DNA from: Mageeibacillus sp. UBA5770
GTDB taxonomy: Bacteria > Bacillota_A > Clostridia > Saccharofermentanales > Saccharofermentanaceae
NCBI GenBank assembly: GCA_002418705.1
Contig: DIEQ01000070.1
Location: 28,916-92,915, forward strand
DNA length: 64,000 bases
Direction: 5' to 3'
Shown: positions 28,397-37,792 of the stretch, piece by piece
Layout of the letters: each line of letters begins with the position of its first letter
How positions within the stretch are numbered: position 1 is the stretch's first letter
Notes under the pieces: model-generated
Databases searched by the model: none
The model's input: the letters and a program-made list of their open reading frames with translations, nothing else
What the model was told of the DNA's origin: nothing
Made by a program: the position numbers and the translations under genes

Positions 28397-29344
28397 ATGG
28401 TAGGAACGCTTGTCATTTATGAGAGTATTCACGGATTCACAACGAGGATCGCCAACAGTCTTGCCCTGATTCTCGGACCTGCGCGCTGCTGCCGTACGGC
28501 CGAATTTCAAGGGGATCATGACGCCTACGACACGGTAGTCATTTGTGCCCCTGTCTACTCTGATATCATTGACGGGCCGATTCGTACTTTTGTATCGGAT
28601 AATGCAGACTGGCTGACCACCAAAAAAGTGGTTCTTGTCTGTACCTGCCTGGTGGAAAGCCGGGCCAATGAGTATCTGCTGCCGCTAAGTGCCGTCCTCG
28701 GCAAAAGCGTTGTCCTGCAGGCTGCCCTCGGCGGCGAACTGATCCTGCATCAGCTCAGCAATTCTGACAGGGATACTTTCCATCAGTTCTGCGGAATATC
28801 AGGTGTTGGTTTCCGGGATTACAACTTATATAAGAAGCACCAGTTCGTCAACCTGGTCCGGGACATTCACAGAATCCAGGGGCAGGGCAGGAAGACGATG
28901 GAAAAACCGCTGCTCAGCCAGCATATCGATGCATTCTTAAGCAGTCACAATACATGTACACTGGCTACCGGTTATGATGAAAATATCCGGGCAACACCTA
29001 TGGAATATACATATATGAACAAGCACATTTATTTCCTGAGTGAGGGCGGCGAAAAATTCTCCAACCTCCTCATCAACCCGCATGTATCCGTGTGCGTTTA
29101 CGACTCCTACAAGAACAGGGAGGAGCTTGCCGGGATGCAGATAACAGGCATTGCCCAATGTGTACAGCTAAACTGTGAGGAGTATTTTTCCGTTGTGAAT
29201 CATCAGGAAATAAAATACGAGAAGATTGCAGCGCTTCCGTTTACGATGCATCTTATCAAGATTAATATCGATAAAATCGAGTTCTTATCGGCGGAATTTA
29301 AAAAACTAGGGTTTGACATCAAGCAGACATTTCTGTATAAGTGA
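28397..29344 (+). CDS. Flavodoxin-PNPOx fusion flavoprotein
   Basis: Two FMN-binding folds lie in one 315-residue chain. Residues 1-160 are flavodoxin-like (VIYESIHGFTTRIANSLA, then VVICAPVYSDII), in the style of HemG-type protoporphyrinogen oxidase flavodoxins. Residues 175-315 are a pyridoxamine-5-phosphate-oxidase-like split barrel (CTLATGYDENIRATPMEYTY, VSVCVYDSYKNREELAGMQI). The combination suggests electron transfer between two bound flavins or a substrate reductase; no reaction can be assigned. It is preceded by CAGGGAGGCAAAC. Confidence 0.82.
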   Translation: MVGTLVIYESIHGFTTRIANSLALILGPARCCRTAEFQGDHDAYDTVVICAPVYSDIIDGPIRTFVSDNADWLTTKKVVLVCTCLVESRANEYLLPLSAVLGKSVVLQAALGGELILHQLSNSDRDTFHQFCGISGVGFRDYNLYKKHQFVNLVRDIHRIQGQGRKTMEKPLLSQHIDAFLSSHNTCTLATGYDENIRATPMEYTYMNKHIYFLSEGGEKFSNLLINPHVSVCVYDSYKNREELAGMQITGIAQCVQLNCEEYFSVVNHQEIKYEKIAALPFTMHLIKINIDKIEFLSAEFKKLGFDIKQTFLYK

Positions 29345-29393
29345 TTTTGACCGTAAGCATTTAAGAGGCTGAAAAGGCCGGATCTGATGGGTT

Positions 29394-29408
29394 TGTAACA
29401 ATGTTACA
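29394..29408. repeat. Palindrome TGTAACAATGTTACA
   Basis: A 15-bp near-perfect palindrome between two convergent genes. It shares GTAACAATGTT with the operator before yhbD at 21920. It may be chance, a weak terminator stem, or a second site of the same regulator. Confidence 0.4.
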
Positions 29409-29411
29409 GGC

Positions 29412-30602
29412 CTATTTGACTCTTAATATCTTCCTTACGATACCGACAACCGGCTTATAGAACACACCTTCCATCTCACGGCTGACATTTTTGAGCTCTG
29501 CACGGATGGCTATCCTCTGCGGGCAGTGGCTTTCACAGGCGCCGCACTGCGTGCACTGTGATGCGTTGGCCGGTCTGACCGACATGACGCCCATATTCTG
29601 CATATAGCGGAACCGCGCAGACTTGTCGTTCATCAGGTATTTGTCGTTGTAGCACGAGAAACAGCCGGGGATGTCAACACCGAACGGACAGGGCATGCAG
29701 TAGCCGCAGGCCGTGCACGGGATCTTTGTTTTCGCGAGCATCTCGGACTTAACCTTGTCGAATACAGCCAGCTCCGTGTCAGTCAGGGAGCCGGGCATTG
29801 CAGTCTCGGCAATCCGGATATTTTCGCTCATCTGTTCCTCATCACTCATGCCGGATAGGACAACATTGACTTCAGGATGATTCCATACCCAGCGAAGCGC
29901 CCATTCTGCGGGTGTGCGTGTCGGGTCAGCTGCTGCAAACGCCTTCGTAACCTGCTCGGGAAGATGTGTGACGAGCTTGCCGCCGCGAAGTGGTTCCATC
30001 ACGATAACCGGAATTCCCAGGTCATATGCCAGAAGGAGACCGTCCTTAGTCGCCTGGTTGTTCTCATCGAGGTAGTTGTACTGAATCTGGCAGAAATCCC
30101 AGGGGTACGCACGCAGGATGGCTTCGAAGTCGGCCTTCGATCCATGAAAAGAAAACCCGAGATTGCGGATTGTGCCCCTGGACTTCATCTCTTCAAGCCA
30201 GGTCAGGACACCGAGCCCCGCTAAACGGTCAAACATCGGTTTGTCCGTCAGCATATGGAGCAGGTAATAATCAATGTAATCGGTCTGCAGTCTTTCGAGC
30301 TGCACCGACAGTATTTTCTGAGCAGAGGATAGCTTACTAACCATAAAAGGGGGGAGCTTAGTCGCGATCTTCGCCCGCTCCCGATACCCGCCCGCCAGCG
30401 CTTTTCCCAGGAGGATCTCACTCTTGCCGGCCTGATAGATATAAGCTGTATCGAAGTAATTTACGCCCTTCTCAATGGCGTCATGAATCATGCTGATAGA
30501 TCGAGGCTCATCTATGTTTGTGCCCTTGACGGGAAGCCGCATACATCCGAATCCTAATATTGATAGTACATCGCCGTTTCTACTGTTTGTTCTTGTCTGC
30601 AT
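29412..30602 (-). CDS. Aldo/keto reductase with C-terminal 4Fe-4S domain
   Basis: A 396-residue NAD(P)H-dependent reductase. The AKR catalytic residues appear in order: Asp and Tyr in NYFDTAYIYQ, Lys in ERAKIATKLP, and His in YIDYYLLHML. The last 110 residues carry ferredoxin-like cysteines: CTACGYCMPCPFGVDIPGC and CTQCGACESHCPQ. This AKR plus ferredoxin class is common in anaerobic clostridia. The start ATG (30602) overlaps the stop of the upstream nitroreductase as TAATG, so the two are translationally coupled. Confidence 0.94.
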   Translation of the reverse strand: MQTRTNSRNGDVLSILGFGCMRLPVKGTNIDEPRSISMIHDAIEKGVNYFDTAYIYQAGKSEILLGKALAGGYRERAKIATKLPPFMVSKLSSAQKILSVQLERLQTDYIDYYLLHMLTDKPMFDRLAGLGVLTWLEEMKSRGTIRNLGFSFHGSKADFEAILRAYPWDFCQIQYNYLDENNQATKDGLLLAYDLGIPVIVMEPLRGGKLVTHLPEQVTKAFAAADPTRTPAEWALRWVWNHPEVNVVLSGMSDEEQMSENIRIAETAMPGSLTDTELAVFDKVKSEMLAKTKIPCTACGYCMPCPFGVDIPGCFSCYNDKYLMNDKSARFRYMQNMGVMSVRPANASQCTQCGACESHCPQRIAIRAELKNVSREMEGVFYKPVVGIVRKILRVK

Positions 30603-31360
30603 TATGCTTTGCTCCCTGTAAATACTTTGACCATGCATTCATAACCTTCCGGCGCCGTGTTCTTCTGAAAAACAAAATCTACGGTCTTGCCGAGGTGGTC
30701 GAGGGACAGCCACAAGTGGCACAGGGCAATACCGATATCAATCTGATTCATGCGGTCATATAGCGGAGCCTTCAGGACGCCGGGCATCTCACGCCGGACT
30801 TCAATCTCGTCGACTGTGCCGCTGAAAAGCCAGGGCTGTGAATTGCTGGCCGAAGGGGAGAGGCGGACCGGCTCAAGAAGCTCGTCAGCGCCTTCAATCG
30901 TAGAGATGGCGGACATGCTTTTGCGGATAAATACGGCGGTATCTGTTCTGTGAAGAAGCTCATCCGTATTGCCGAATGCAATCATAATAATAAACTCCAT
31001 ATCGCCGATCGGAAGCATAACCTGCTTTGATGGTTTGGCCATGCCAAGCCAGCAGGTGCCGATACCTTTGGCAGACAGATACAGGTCAACCTGCTGCAGA
31101 AGAAAACCGGCATTCATGAGGTAATTCTCTTTCTTTTCGGAGTACAGGCATATATAATGCGGTGCCTTTATCGGCAGCAAATTCTTAACGTCTCCGTGAG
31201 CCAGATAGGTGCACATATATTGGATATCCGGGTCCAGCACCTTGACCTGACTTACAAAATTCTTCAGATCATCGAGGTCTGTATCGGGAAGCGGAGTCAT
31301 ATCGTATTTACGTATGGACTTACGCTTGAAAATGGTCTCATATAATTCTTTATTATCCAT
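30602..31360 (-). CDS. Nitroreductase-family protein
   Basis: A 252-residue FMN-dependent oxidoreductase fold. The N-terminal KRKSIRKYDMTPLPD is the family phosphate/FMN motif and GIGTCWLGMAKPS is the central conserved stretch. It is of the duplicated or TM-like nitroreductase type rather than classical NfsB, and the physiological acceptor is unknown. The start is ATG 31360, behind AAAGGAGGGC; the frame is open 25 codons further upstream. It is the first gene of a two-gene operon with the aldo/keto reductase. Confidence 0.88.
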   Translation of the reverse strand: MDNKELYETIFKRKSIRKYDMTPLPDTDLDDLKNFVSQVKVLDPDIQYMCTYLAHGDVKNLLPIKAPHYICLYSEKKENYLMNAGFLLQQVDLYLSAKGIGTCWLGMAKPSKQVMLPIGDMEFIIMIAFGNTDELLHRTDTAVFIRKSMSAISTIEGADELLEPVRLSPSASNSQPWLFSGTVDEIEVRREMPGVLKAPLYDRMNQIDIGIALCHLWLSLDHLGKTVDFVFQKNTAPEGYECMVKVFTGSKA

Positions 31361-31593
31361 GATTTTTGCCCTCCTTTGACTCGGAAAATCCGGAGCATCT
31401 CTTTTTAGTATACCTATAATATGCTGAAAATGCATTCTTTTTCACAGGTCACTGACAGGGGAATTCAAAGCTAAAAAATATAAATCTTTGTTGATATTAG
31501 CGAAGCAAAAGACTACCATGGAAATAGCAGATTACAGGCTTACGGCATATAAGGCAATCGATAGTATAAGCAACCTGAGGAGGTGTATACCAA

Positions 31594-32406
31594 ATGTTGG
31601 GAGATACCTGCGGGAAACCGCTTCCAAATAACCGAAAATCAACTATTTACAGCCGTTCCGGGCGTACCGTCCTTGAGAAAATCCTCATTGCAGCCGCTGC
31701 TTTTCTTTTGATTATGTGTGTGTTCTTTGCCGTACTGTATTTTGCGGGCAGGAAAGCTGCCTATCAGCTTCCGATACTGACAACAGTCGGTACACAAGAG
31801 GACACGGCGGCAGATTCATCCGGGGAAACGGACGCGGAGACTACTTCTGCATCGACAGATTCTGACGCGACAGAATCAGCTGCGGTCACTTCGGCTGATA
31901 CGACTGCGGCGGCAACCGCAACACCGGCTGCAACAGTTACTCCGGCGGTTACTACGGCATCGACTGCAGCACCTTCGGTCGTAAATACGGCCAACATGTA
32001 CTCGAGCTATGCATTTATGAAGTCTTTTGATCCGATAACCGGATGGGCCGGGTTTGATTATTTTGACATGCTTTGCGGCGCTGCCGCTGTTAACTGGCTC
32101 GTTGCAAATGAAGGATACACACAGGCGGATGCCCAGGCTCTGGTAGATGACTTTGCAGACAGCGAGTTCATCACCAAAAACGTTAATCCGCAGCTTCGGA
32201 CTGCCGATATGAATACTGCAGCAATAACCATGATGTATCATCCTGACGGTACACAGGTTGACGATGCCACCCCCGTGTCCCTGACGTACAATGAGTTCAA
32301 GACTCTTTACGCTTCCTATCCTGATAAAGTACTCAATTCATTTTTTTATTATGTTACGGTTGAGGGCGGCGTCATAACGCAGGTTGATCAGGTATACTGG
32401 CCGTAG
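31594..32406 (+). CDS. Membrane-anchored protein with Thr/Ala linker, unknown domain
   Basis: A 270-residue protein not matched to any family I know. It has a cytoplasmic basic lead, one hydrophobic helix (about 28-50), a linker of about 75 residues almost entirely Thr, Ala, Ser, Asp and Val, then a folded C-terminal domain (about 130-270: FDPITGWAGFDYFDMLCGAA.. NEGYTQADAQALVDDF.. VDQVYWP). The linker repeats make the minus strand open as well. It precedes an exported subtilase by 57 bp in the same direction, so the two may be made together. The ribosome site is TGAGGAGGTG. Confidence 0.72.
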   Translation: MLGDTCGKPLPNNRKSTIYSRSGRTVLEKILIAAAAFLLIMCVFFAVLYFAGRKAAYQLPILTTVGTQEDTAADSSGETDAETTSASTDSDATESAAVTSADTTAAATATPAATVTPAVTTASTAAPSVVNTANMYSSYAFMKSFDPITGWAGFDYFDMLCGAAAVNWLVANEGYTQADAQALVDDFADSEFITKNVNPQLRTADMNTAAITMMYHPDGTQVDDATPVSLTYNEFKTLYASYPDKVLNSFFYYVTVEGGVITQVDQVYWP

Positions 32407-32463
32407 TGATCAGGTAACCAGTATCTCGAATGAATAAACCGATGAAAATACAGGGGAATAATA

Positions 32464-34896
32464 ATGAGAAAAACGGGTTCAATCATCTCGGCTTTATTAA
32501 GTCTGGCCATCATTTTTTCTGCCATAGGATTTGTTCCGTCGACCGCCGCAGCTGCTGATATTACTCTTGTCAGGACAGGTACTGCTCCAGGAGAATCGGG
32601 ACAAAGTGATGAAGGCAATCCTTTTGCACAGGATGACCTGGCACGGGCTGCACGGAATCAGTCCGCGCGCGCTGATCAGGCACTCGCTGCGGCTCCCGGC
32701 CAGAACGGTCAGTCAGCTGCTGTAAGTCCGGGGGCGCAGGCAGACGCTCCGGCTGGTAAAACGTATGTCATCCGATTCAAAGCAAGCTGTTCGCTGCAGA
32801 CAATGAGTGACCTTCTGGCCAATGAAGATTATAAGCTGATCGGTTACAGCGAAAACCGGCTAGTCAGACTTACAACCGCAGACCTGGAAGCATTTAAACA
32901 AAAAGCAAATGACTATTTGGAATATACCGAAGAGAATCAGGTCTGCTACTCACTGAAGTCTGCCAATGACTCGTACTTTGGGAATCAGTGGGCGTTGGAT
33001 GCGCTGAATACGCAGGCAGCCTGGGATATTACGACAGGCTCCCCGACGGTTCTTATCGCAGTCATTGATTCCGGAATTATGCGTGATCATCCGGATTTAA
33101 ATGATGCTGACATCCGAAATGGCTGGGATTATTTAGCCGGTGATATCTGCCGCTTTGACTATTTCGGCCATGGAACGGAAGTCACCGGTATCATTGCTGC
33201 TGAGACCAACAACAGTGACGGCATATCCGGAATGTGTTGGAATGCCGCCGTTATTCCTTATCTTGTGCTGAATAATGAAGGTGTAGGGTCTTCGATAGAT
33301 ATTACGAGTGCCATATATGATGCGGCTGATACCGGCTGCAAGGTAATCAATCTGAGCCTTGGCGGCCCGTCATTTTCAACAGCTCAAAACGAAGCCATCC
33401 AGTATGCTTATGGAAAAGGCTGCATCGTTGTAGCCGCTTCGGGCAATAATTCCGGCTCGTCCTACAGTTACCCGGCTTCCTATGATCACGTCATATCTGT
33501 CGGATCGATCAACAGCTCATTAATCAAATCAGACTTCTCCCAATACAACGACAGGGTTGACGTTTGTGCTCCCGGTGAAGACATTATTACGACGAGCCTC
33601 GACGGCTATAGTTCGGTATGCGGCACATCATTTTCTTCCCCCTATGTTGCCGGTATAGCGGTACTTGCCGTATCGATGAATCCCAATCTCACATATGACG
33701 GCTTCCTCAATTTAATACAACTCTCAAGTACAGACCTCGGTTCTGCCGGATATGACCCTCTGTATGGTTATGGTCTGATTGATATTGAGAAAATGCTGAC
33801 CATAACCCCCGCTTCCGTTACCGGCCTCAAAGCAGTATCAACCGGAAGTACAAGTGCCAGACTGACCTGGACTTCCGTAGGAAACGCGGAAGGGTATTCC
33901 ATATACCGTTCTACATCAGCGACGGGCAGCTATTCTGCCGTCGCAGCAACAACATCAACCAGCTATACCAATACCGGACTGACCAAAGGAAGGACTTATT
34001 TCTACAAGGTAAAAGCCTATATATCCGTCGGAACAAATAAAATTTACAGCGCCCCGTCTCCCTATGTAAGCTGCCGGATCCAGCCAAACCCACCCTCCAA
34101 CTTTAAGGCATCGGCAACTTCCTCAGGCAATATCAGCCTCACATGGACCGCGGTATCAGGGGCAAGCGGGTATGGCGTGTTTCGTTCAGCAACTTCCGGC
34201 GGGACTTATACTCTGATAAAAAATGTAACCTCACCCGGCTATTCCGATACAGGATTAACGGCAGGAAGCAAATACTACTATAAAGTAAAAAGCTATTGGG
34301 CAGTCGGCAGTGACAAAATCTACAGTGCGGCAACCTTGTCGGCAAACGCACAGACCCCGCCGGTCCTGAAGGCCGTGTCTTCGTCTTCCTCGAGTTTTGC
34401 TTTGTCATGGACTGCCTCTTCGGGTGCAGCGGGATATGCACTTTTCACATCATCGACTGCGAGCGGGACCTACGCGTATTTCAAAACAGTATCGGCAACA
34501 AGCGTGACACTAACCGGCCTTTCCGCTGACAGCGCACATTATTACAAAGTCAAGGCATACACGATGTCCGGCTCTACAAAAGTATATGGTGTTGGCAGTG
34601 CTGCAGCAGGCGGGTATACAAAACTCGATGCCCCGACCGGACTCACTGCATCGGGAGTAGACGGAAGTGCCAACCTGTCATGGAATGCAGCTGCAGGTGC
34701 TTCCGGTTATGCAGTATATTGGTCGGAAGCTGCCGCCGGAACCTACACGAAAATAGGAACAACATCGTCACTAAACTACTCGAATCCGATAAGTACTCCC
34801 GCCAAGCCGGGATTTTACAAAGTAAAAGCCTACCGAATCGTAACCGACAGTAAGACATATAGCGCAGGATCAATTTATACGGGTGTTGTAGTCTGA
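32464..34896 (+). CDS. Exported subtilisin-like serine protease with four FN3 domains
   Basis: An 810-residue secreted S8 protease. It has a signal peptide (about 1-32), a low-complexity Ala/Gln/Gly stretch to about residue 95, and an I9-like propeptide (KTYVIRFKASCS.., about 97-155). The catalytic domain follows with Asp202 (VIDSGIMRDHPDL), His236 (FGHGTEVTGIIAA) and Ser389 (CGTSFSSPYVAGIA). Four fibronectin type III repeats of about 90 residues then run from about 448 to the end, each with an SxxLxWT core and a Y(F)YKVKAY strand. The FN3 tail may hold the enzyme at the wall or bind polysaccharide. There is no LPxTG or S-layer anchor. Confidence 0.95.
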   Translation: MRKTGSIISALLSLAIIFSAIGFVPSTAAAADITLVRTGTAPGESGQSDEGNPFAQDDLARAARNQSARADQALAAAPGQNGQSAAVSPGAQADAPAGKTYVIRFKASCSLQTMSDLLANEDYKLIGYSENRLVRLTTADLEAFKQKANDYLEYTEENQVCYSLKSANDSYFGNQWALDALNTQAAWDITTGSPTVLIAVIDSGIMRDHPDLNDADIRNGWDYLAGDICRFDYFGHGTEVTGIIAAETNNSDGISGMCWNAAVIPYLVLNNEGVGSSIDITSAIYDAADTGCKVINLSLGGPSFSTAQNEAIQYAYGKGCIVVAASGNNSGSSYSYPASYDHVISVGSINSSLIKSDFSQYNDRVDVCAPGEDIITTSLDGYSSVCGTSFSSPYVAGIAVLAVSMNPNLTYDGFLNLIQLSSTDLGSAGYDPLYGYGLIDIEKMLTITPASVTGLKAVSTGSTSARLTWTSVGNAEGYSIYRSTSATGSYSAVAATTSTSYTNTGLTKGRTYFYKVKAYISVGTNKIYSAPSPYVSCRIQPNPPSNFKASATSSGNISLTWTAVSGASGYGVFRSATSGGTYTLIKNVTSPGYSDTGLTAGSKYYYKVKSYWAVGSDKIYSAATLSANAQTPPVLKAVSSSSSSFALSWTASSGAAGYALFTSSTASGTYAYFKTVSATSVTLTGLSADSAHYYKVKAYTMSGSTKVYGVGSAAAGGYTKLDAPTGLTASGVDGSANLSWNAAAGASGYAVYWSEAAAGTYTKIGTTSSLNYSNPISTPAKPGFYKVKAYRIVTDSKTYSAGSIYTGVVV

Positions 34897-34956
34897 TGGT
34901 TTGCATCAGCTTGCTGAAATTATAAGTAATAGCCCGTAGGTGTTTTTAAATTTGAT

Positions 34957-34998
34957 GAGCAATGAGTTTGTTGAATGTGATCAACAAACTCATTGCTC
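34957..34998. repeat. 18-bp perfect dyad before the DUF4143 ATPase
   Basis: Arms at 34957-34974 (GAGCAATGAGTTTGTTGA) and 34981-34998 are exact complements around six bases. GTTTGTTGAAT occurs again at 35008-35018. Only three T follow, so it is a poor terminator. It could stabilise the subtilase mRNA or be an operator. Confidence 0.65.
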
Positions 34999-35051
34999 TT
35001 TGCACGTTTGTTGAATATACTCTTGTTATAGATTGATCGTGGGGTGGAGAA

Positions 35052-36272
35052 ATGATTAAGCGCGAGCGTTATATGCAGAAATTGAGAACCTACCGAAACA
35101 AGCCGCTTATTAAAGTTCTAACCGGATTGCGCCGTGCCGGGAAATCCAGTTTGCTTGTCCTTCTTCAAGAGGAGCTATTAGCAAGCGGTATTAAACAAGA
35201 GCAGATTATTTCGATCAATTTTGACAACATGGACTTTTTTGATTTACGTGATGCGCGTGCTTTACACGCCTACCTGAAAAATAAGATGGTAAATTGGGAC
35301 TTCTTTTACGTTTTGATTGATGAGGTTCAGGAGTGTAAGGGCTGGGAGCAGGTCGTCAATTCACTTCTGAGTGAGGGGAAGAGCGATCTTTATATTACCG
35401 GTTCCAATTCGCAAATGCTTTCCTCAGACTTGGCCACCTATATTGCCGGCCGGTACATCGAAATTCCGGTTTCAACCTTGTCTTTTGCAGAGGCCCTTGA
35501 TTTTCGCCGGGTTTATTCTAATATGCCCGTTACTAATATGACTGATGAAATTAACCGCTATATTCGGACTGGCGGTTTTCCTTCTGTTTATTCGGGTAAT
35601 TACAGTTATGAGGACATTTATCAAATCGTGAAAGACATCTATTCTTCGGCTGTGTTAAGAGATGTCGTGCAAAGAATGAACATTCGAAGTGTAGATCTGT
35701 TAGAACGTGTTTTACATTTCGTTTTCGACAATATCGGAAATATTTTTTCCTCACGAAATATCTCTGCCTATTTCATCAGCCAGCAGAGAAAAGTCGATCA
35801 AAGCACAATCTTTCACTATCTGAACGCTTTGTCCGATGCCTTTATCATCAACCGTATCCAGAGATATGATATCCGGGGTAAAGAGATTCTCCAGACGAAC
35901 GAGAAATACTATCTCGGCGATATCTCTCTGGCTTACGCGGCGTTTGGCTACAAGGACAGGTTGATCTCCGGTATACTCGAAAATATTGTCTTACTGGAAT
36001 TGCAGCGGAGAGGGTATGATGTTTTTGTTGGCAAATCGGGCGATAAGGAGATTGATTTTATCGCAGAAAGGCAGAACCAGAAACTATATGTTCAGGTGGC
36101 TTACAAGATCGTTGATTCAGAAGATACCGTAACAAGAGAGTTTGCACCACTATTAGCGCTAAAAGACCAATATCCCAAATACGTCGTAACATTGGATGAT
36201 TTCTGGCAGGATAATGTTGAGGGCGTCAAACATATCTATCTGCCCGACTTTCTCCTTATGGATACATACTAA
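35052..36272 (+). CDS. AAA+ ATPase of the AAA_14/DUF4143 family
   Basis: A 406-residue orphan ATPase. Walker A is GLRRAGKSSLLVLL and Walker B is FYVLIDEVQEC. The sensor strand LYITGSNSQML and the arginine-rich motif AGRYIEIPVSTLSFAEAL follow. The C-terminal half is the DUF4143 domain with a PD-(D/E)xK-like region (KSGDKEIDFIAE..YVQVAY). The family is widespread and patchy, and its function is not established. It has no partner gene here, is AT-richer than its surroundings, and stands between a long palindrome and a TetR operon. The ribosome site is GGGGTGGAG. Confidence 0.92.
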   Translation: MIKRERYMQKLRTYRNKPLIKVLTGLRRAGKSSLLVLLQEELLASGIKQEQIISINFDNMDFFDLRDARALHAYLKNKMVNWDFFYVLIDEVQECKGWEQVVNSLLSEGKSDLYITGSNSQMLSSDLATYIAGRYIEIPVSTLSFAEALDFRRVYSNMPVTNMTDEINRYIRTGGFPSVYSGNYSYEDIYQIVKDIYSSAVLRDVVQRMNIRSVDLLERVLHFVFDNIGNIFSSRNISAYFISQQRKVDQSTIFHYLNALSDAFIINRIQRYDIRGKEILQTNEKYYLGDISLAYAAFGYKDRLISGILENIVLLELQRRGYDVFVGKSGDKEIDFIAERQNQKLYVQVAYKIVDSEDTVTREFAPLLALKDQYPKYVVTLDDFWQDNVEGVKHIYLPDFLLMDTY

Positions 36273-36397
36273 ATATACATACTGTTCAAATAAGGGCTGA
36301 TTAGACAGAAAACCGAAAGCTGAAAAACACTGCGAATAGGTGATTTCAAGTGATTTCAGATGATCTCGGGTTTTTGAGAACGCTGCTTCTGACGAGA

Positions 36398-37132
36398 CTA
36401 TTTATTCGAAATTGCACCGGTATCGAACGGTTTGACACCCGTTAACCATCCCTGGGCCTCCCAGTGTTTTCTGTCGGTTGGATTCCAGTCATTTTTCTTT
36501 TGCATGCCGGCCATCATCTTGAAAAATATGCTTCTGAATACAGGATTAGGAAGTTTGTGATTGTTTAGAACTGCCCGGGTAATCCGCGCACCAAGTATTT
36601 TGGTTTCGCGATTCATTTTAGTCTTTTTATTCTCGGAAACATCACTCCACTTCATCGCTGAGACCGGAAATTTATAGGAATACACTTTTTTTATTCCCCA
36701 GAACTTCAGGCTATTTCTCATGGTATTTGTGGTGTGTCCAAGACCGGCACCGGCTGTGGTTGAGATGGTCAGGCCGACTTTATGAAACATTTGCGGATTG
36801 GGTCTGTGACTCATCCACATAAAGCAAAGATGGTCCAAAAGCGCTTTCATTTGTCCGGAAACATCCATTCCATAAACAGGCGAAGTAAGAATTAAAAGAT
36901 CCGACTGGATGATGGCAGCCACGATCGGCGCTATGTATTTAGCATGCGGGCAGGTTTCTTCTCCATTATAGAAGCAGGAAAAGCAGCCTGTACAAAAGTG
37001 TGGCATGTCCTTTGGTAAAAAGAATTCTAGTAACTCAACCTTTTCTGATTTCTCAATCTCCTGTCGGATCAGATCCATGCAATTCCATGTGCTGCCGTGC
37101 CGCATACTACCATTCAAGACTGTAATTTTCAT
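36398..37132 (-). CDS. Flavodoxin-fold NAD(P)H reductase with four-Cys motif
   Basis: A 244-residue FMN reductase-like protein. The flavin phosphate loop is LNGSMRHGSTWN and SPVYGMDVSGQMKALLDHL binds the isoalloxazine. A Cys motif, CTGCFSCFYNGEETC (C-x2-C-x2-C-x7-C), matches the spacing known from iron-sulfur flavoproteins, so it may hold a 4Fe-4S cluster. I start it at ATG 37132, behind AAGGAAGG, four bases after the TetR stop. It is the last gene of the TetR operon and its likely regulated output. Confidence 0.82.
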   Translation of the reverse strand: MKITVLNGSMRHGSTWNCMDLIRQEIEKSEKVELLEFFLPKDMPHFCTGCFSCFYNGEETCPHAKYIAPIVAAIIQSDLLILTSPVYGMDVSGQMKALLDHLCFMWMSHRPNPQMFHKVGLTISTTAGAGLGHTTNTMRNSLKFWGIKKVYSYKFPVSAMKWSDVSENKKTKMNRETKILGARITRAVLNNHKLPNPVFRSIFFKMMAGMQKKNDWNPTDRKHWEAQGWLTGVKPFDTGAISNK

Positions 37133-37136
37133 GTGT

Positions 37137-37781
37137 TTAGCCTTCCTTATCTTGCTTTTTTCCGTACATTTTATTAAAGTGGGCAATGTGCCTTAAGAAA
37201 AGGGCTTTTCCTTGCTTTATGCTTTCAGCATCTTTGTCATATTTATAGAACATCAGAAATATCGGGGAAAAGAATTCAAGAGCAAGAACGTATGGATCCG
37301 TTTTGATGAAACTCCCTGCATCCATCAACCCTTCAAAAAGTGTTGCCTGAAATTCAAGGCTTTCTTCAAAAGAAACCTTTCGGAATAAATCAGCAAGATG
37401 CTCACTTCTGTATTGTTCAATTGTTAATATTTTTCGAAATTTAACGTTAATCTCATCTGACATATAATAATCGAACAACATCCCTGCAATTTCAGCAAAT
37501 TTTTCATTGGTCATTTCTTTGTACATATTGACCGTCCTGGCATCCGGCACAATTTGTTTATCGTCACCGGTTAGCTGAATCCGGCTGAAAATGTCTGCCC
37601 ATCGCCCCGAATACTCATTGAGAATTGAGTCAAAGATGTCTTGCTTATTCTTGAAGTGATTATATAAAGAGGACTCTTTAACCCCCACAGCATACGCAAT
37701 TTCCCGAACAGTAACTGGATCGTATCCTTTTATTGAGAATAAATTTAATGCCTCGGTAAGAATTTTTTCTCTTGTTGTCAT
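37137..37781 (-). CDS. TetR-family transcriptional regulator
   Basis: A 214-residue repressor. The N-terminal helix-turn-helix is clear: REKILTEALNLFSIKGYDPV, then TVREIAYAVGVKESSLYNHFKNK. The C-terminal ligand domain is helical and not assignable. It lies between a small membrane protein and the Fe-S-flavoprotein-like gene, all on the minus strand and closely spaced. Two palindromes at the operon promoter are its probable operators, giving autorepression released by an unknown ligand. The start ATG follows GGAGGAATT. Confidence 0.93.
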   Translation of the reverse strand: MTTREKILTEALNLFSIKGYDPVTVREIAYAVGVKESSLYNHFKNKQDIFDSILNEYSGRWADIFSRIQLTGDDKQIVPDARTVNMYKEMTNEKFAEIAGMLFDYYMSDEINVKFRKILTIEQYRSEHLADLFRKVSFEESLEFQATLFEGLMDAGSFIKTDPYVLALEFFSPIFLMFYKYDKDAESIKQGKALFLRHIAHFNKMYGKKQDKEG

Positions 37782-37792
37782 TATAATTCCTC

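Noticed and set aside
31764..31997. Minus-strand Val/Ala-rich frame
   Set aside because: It is the mirror of the Thr/Ala linker of the plus-strand gene, as are similar frames at 41381 and 59129.
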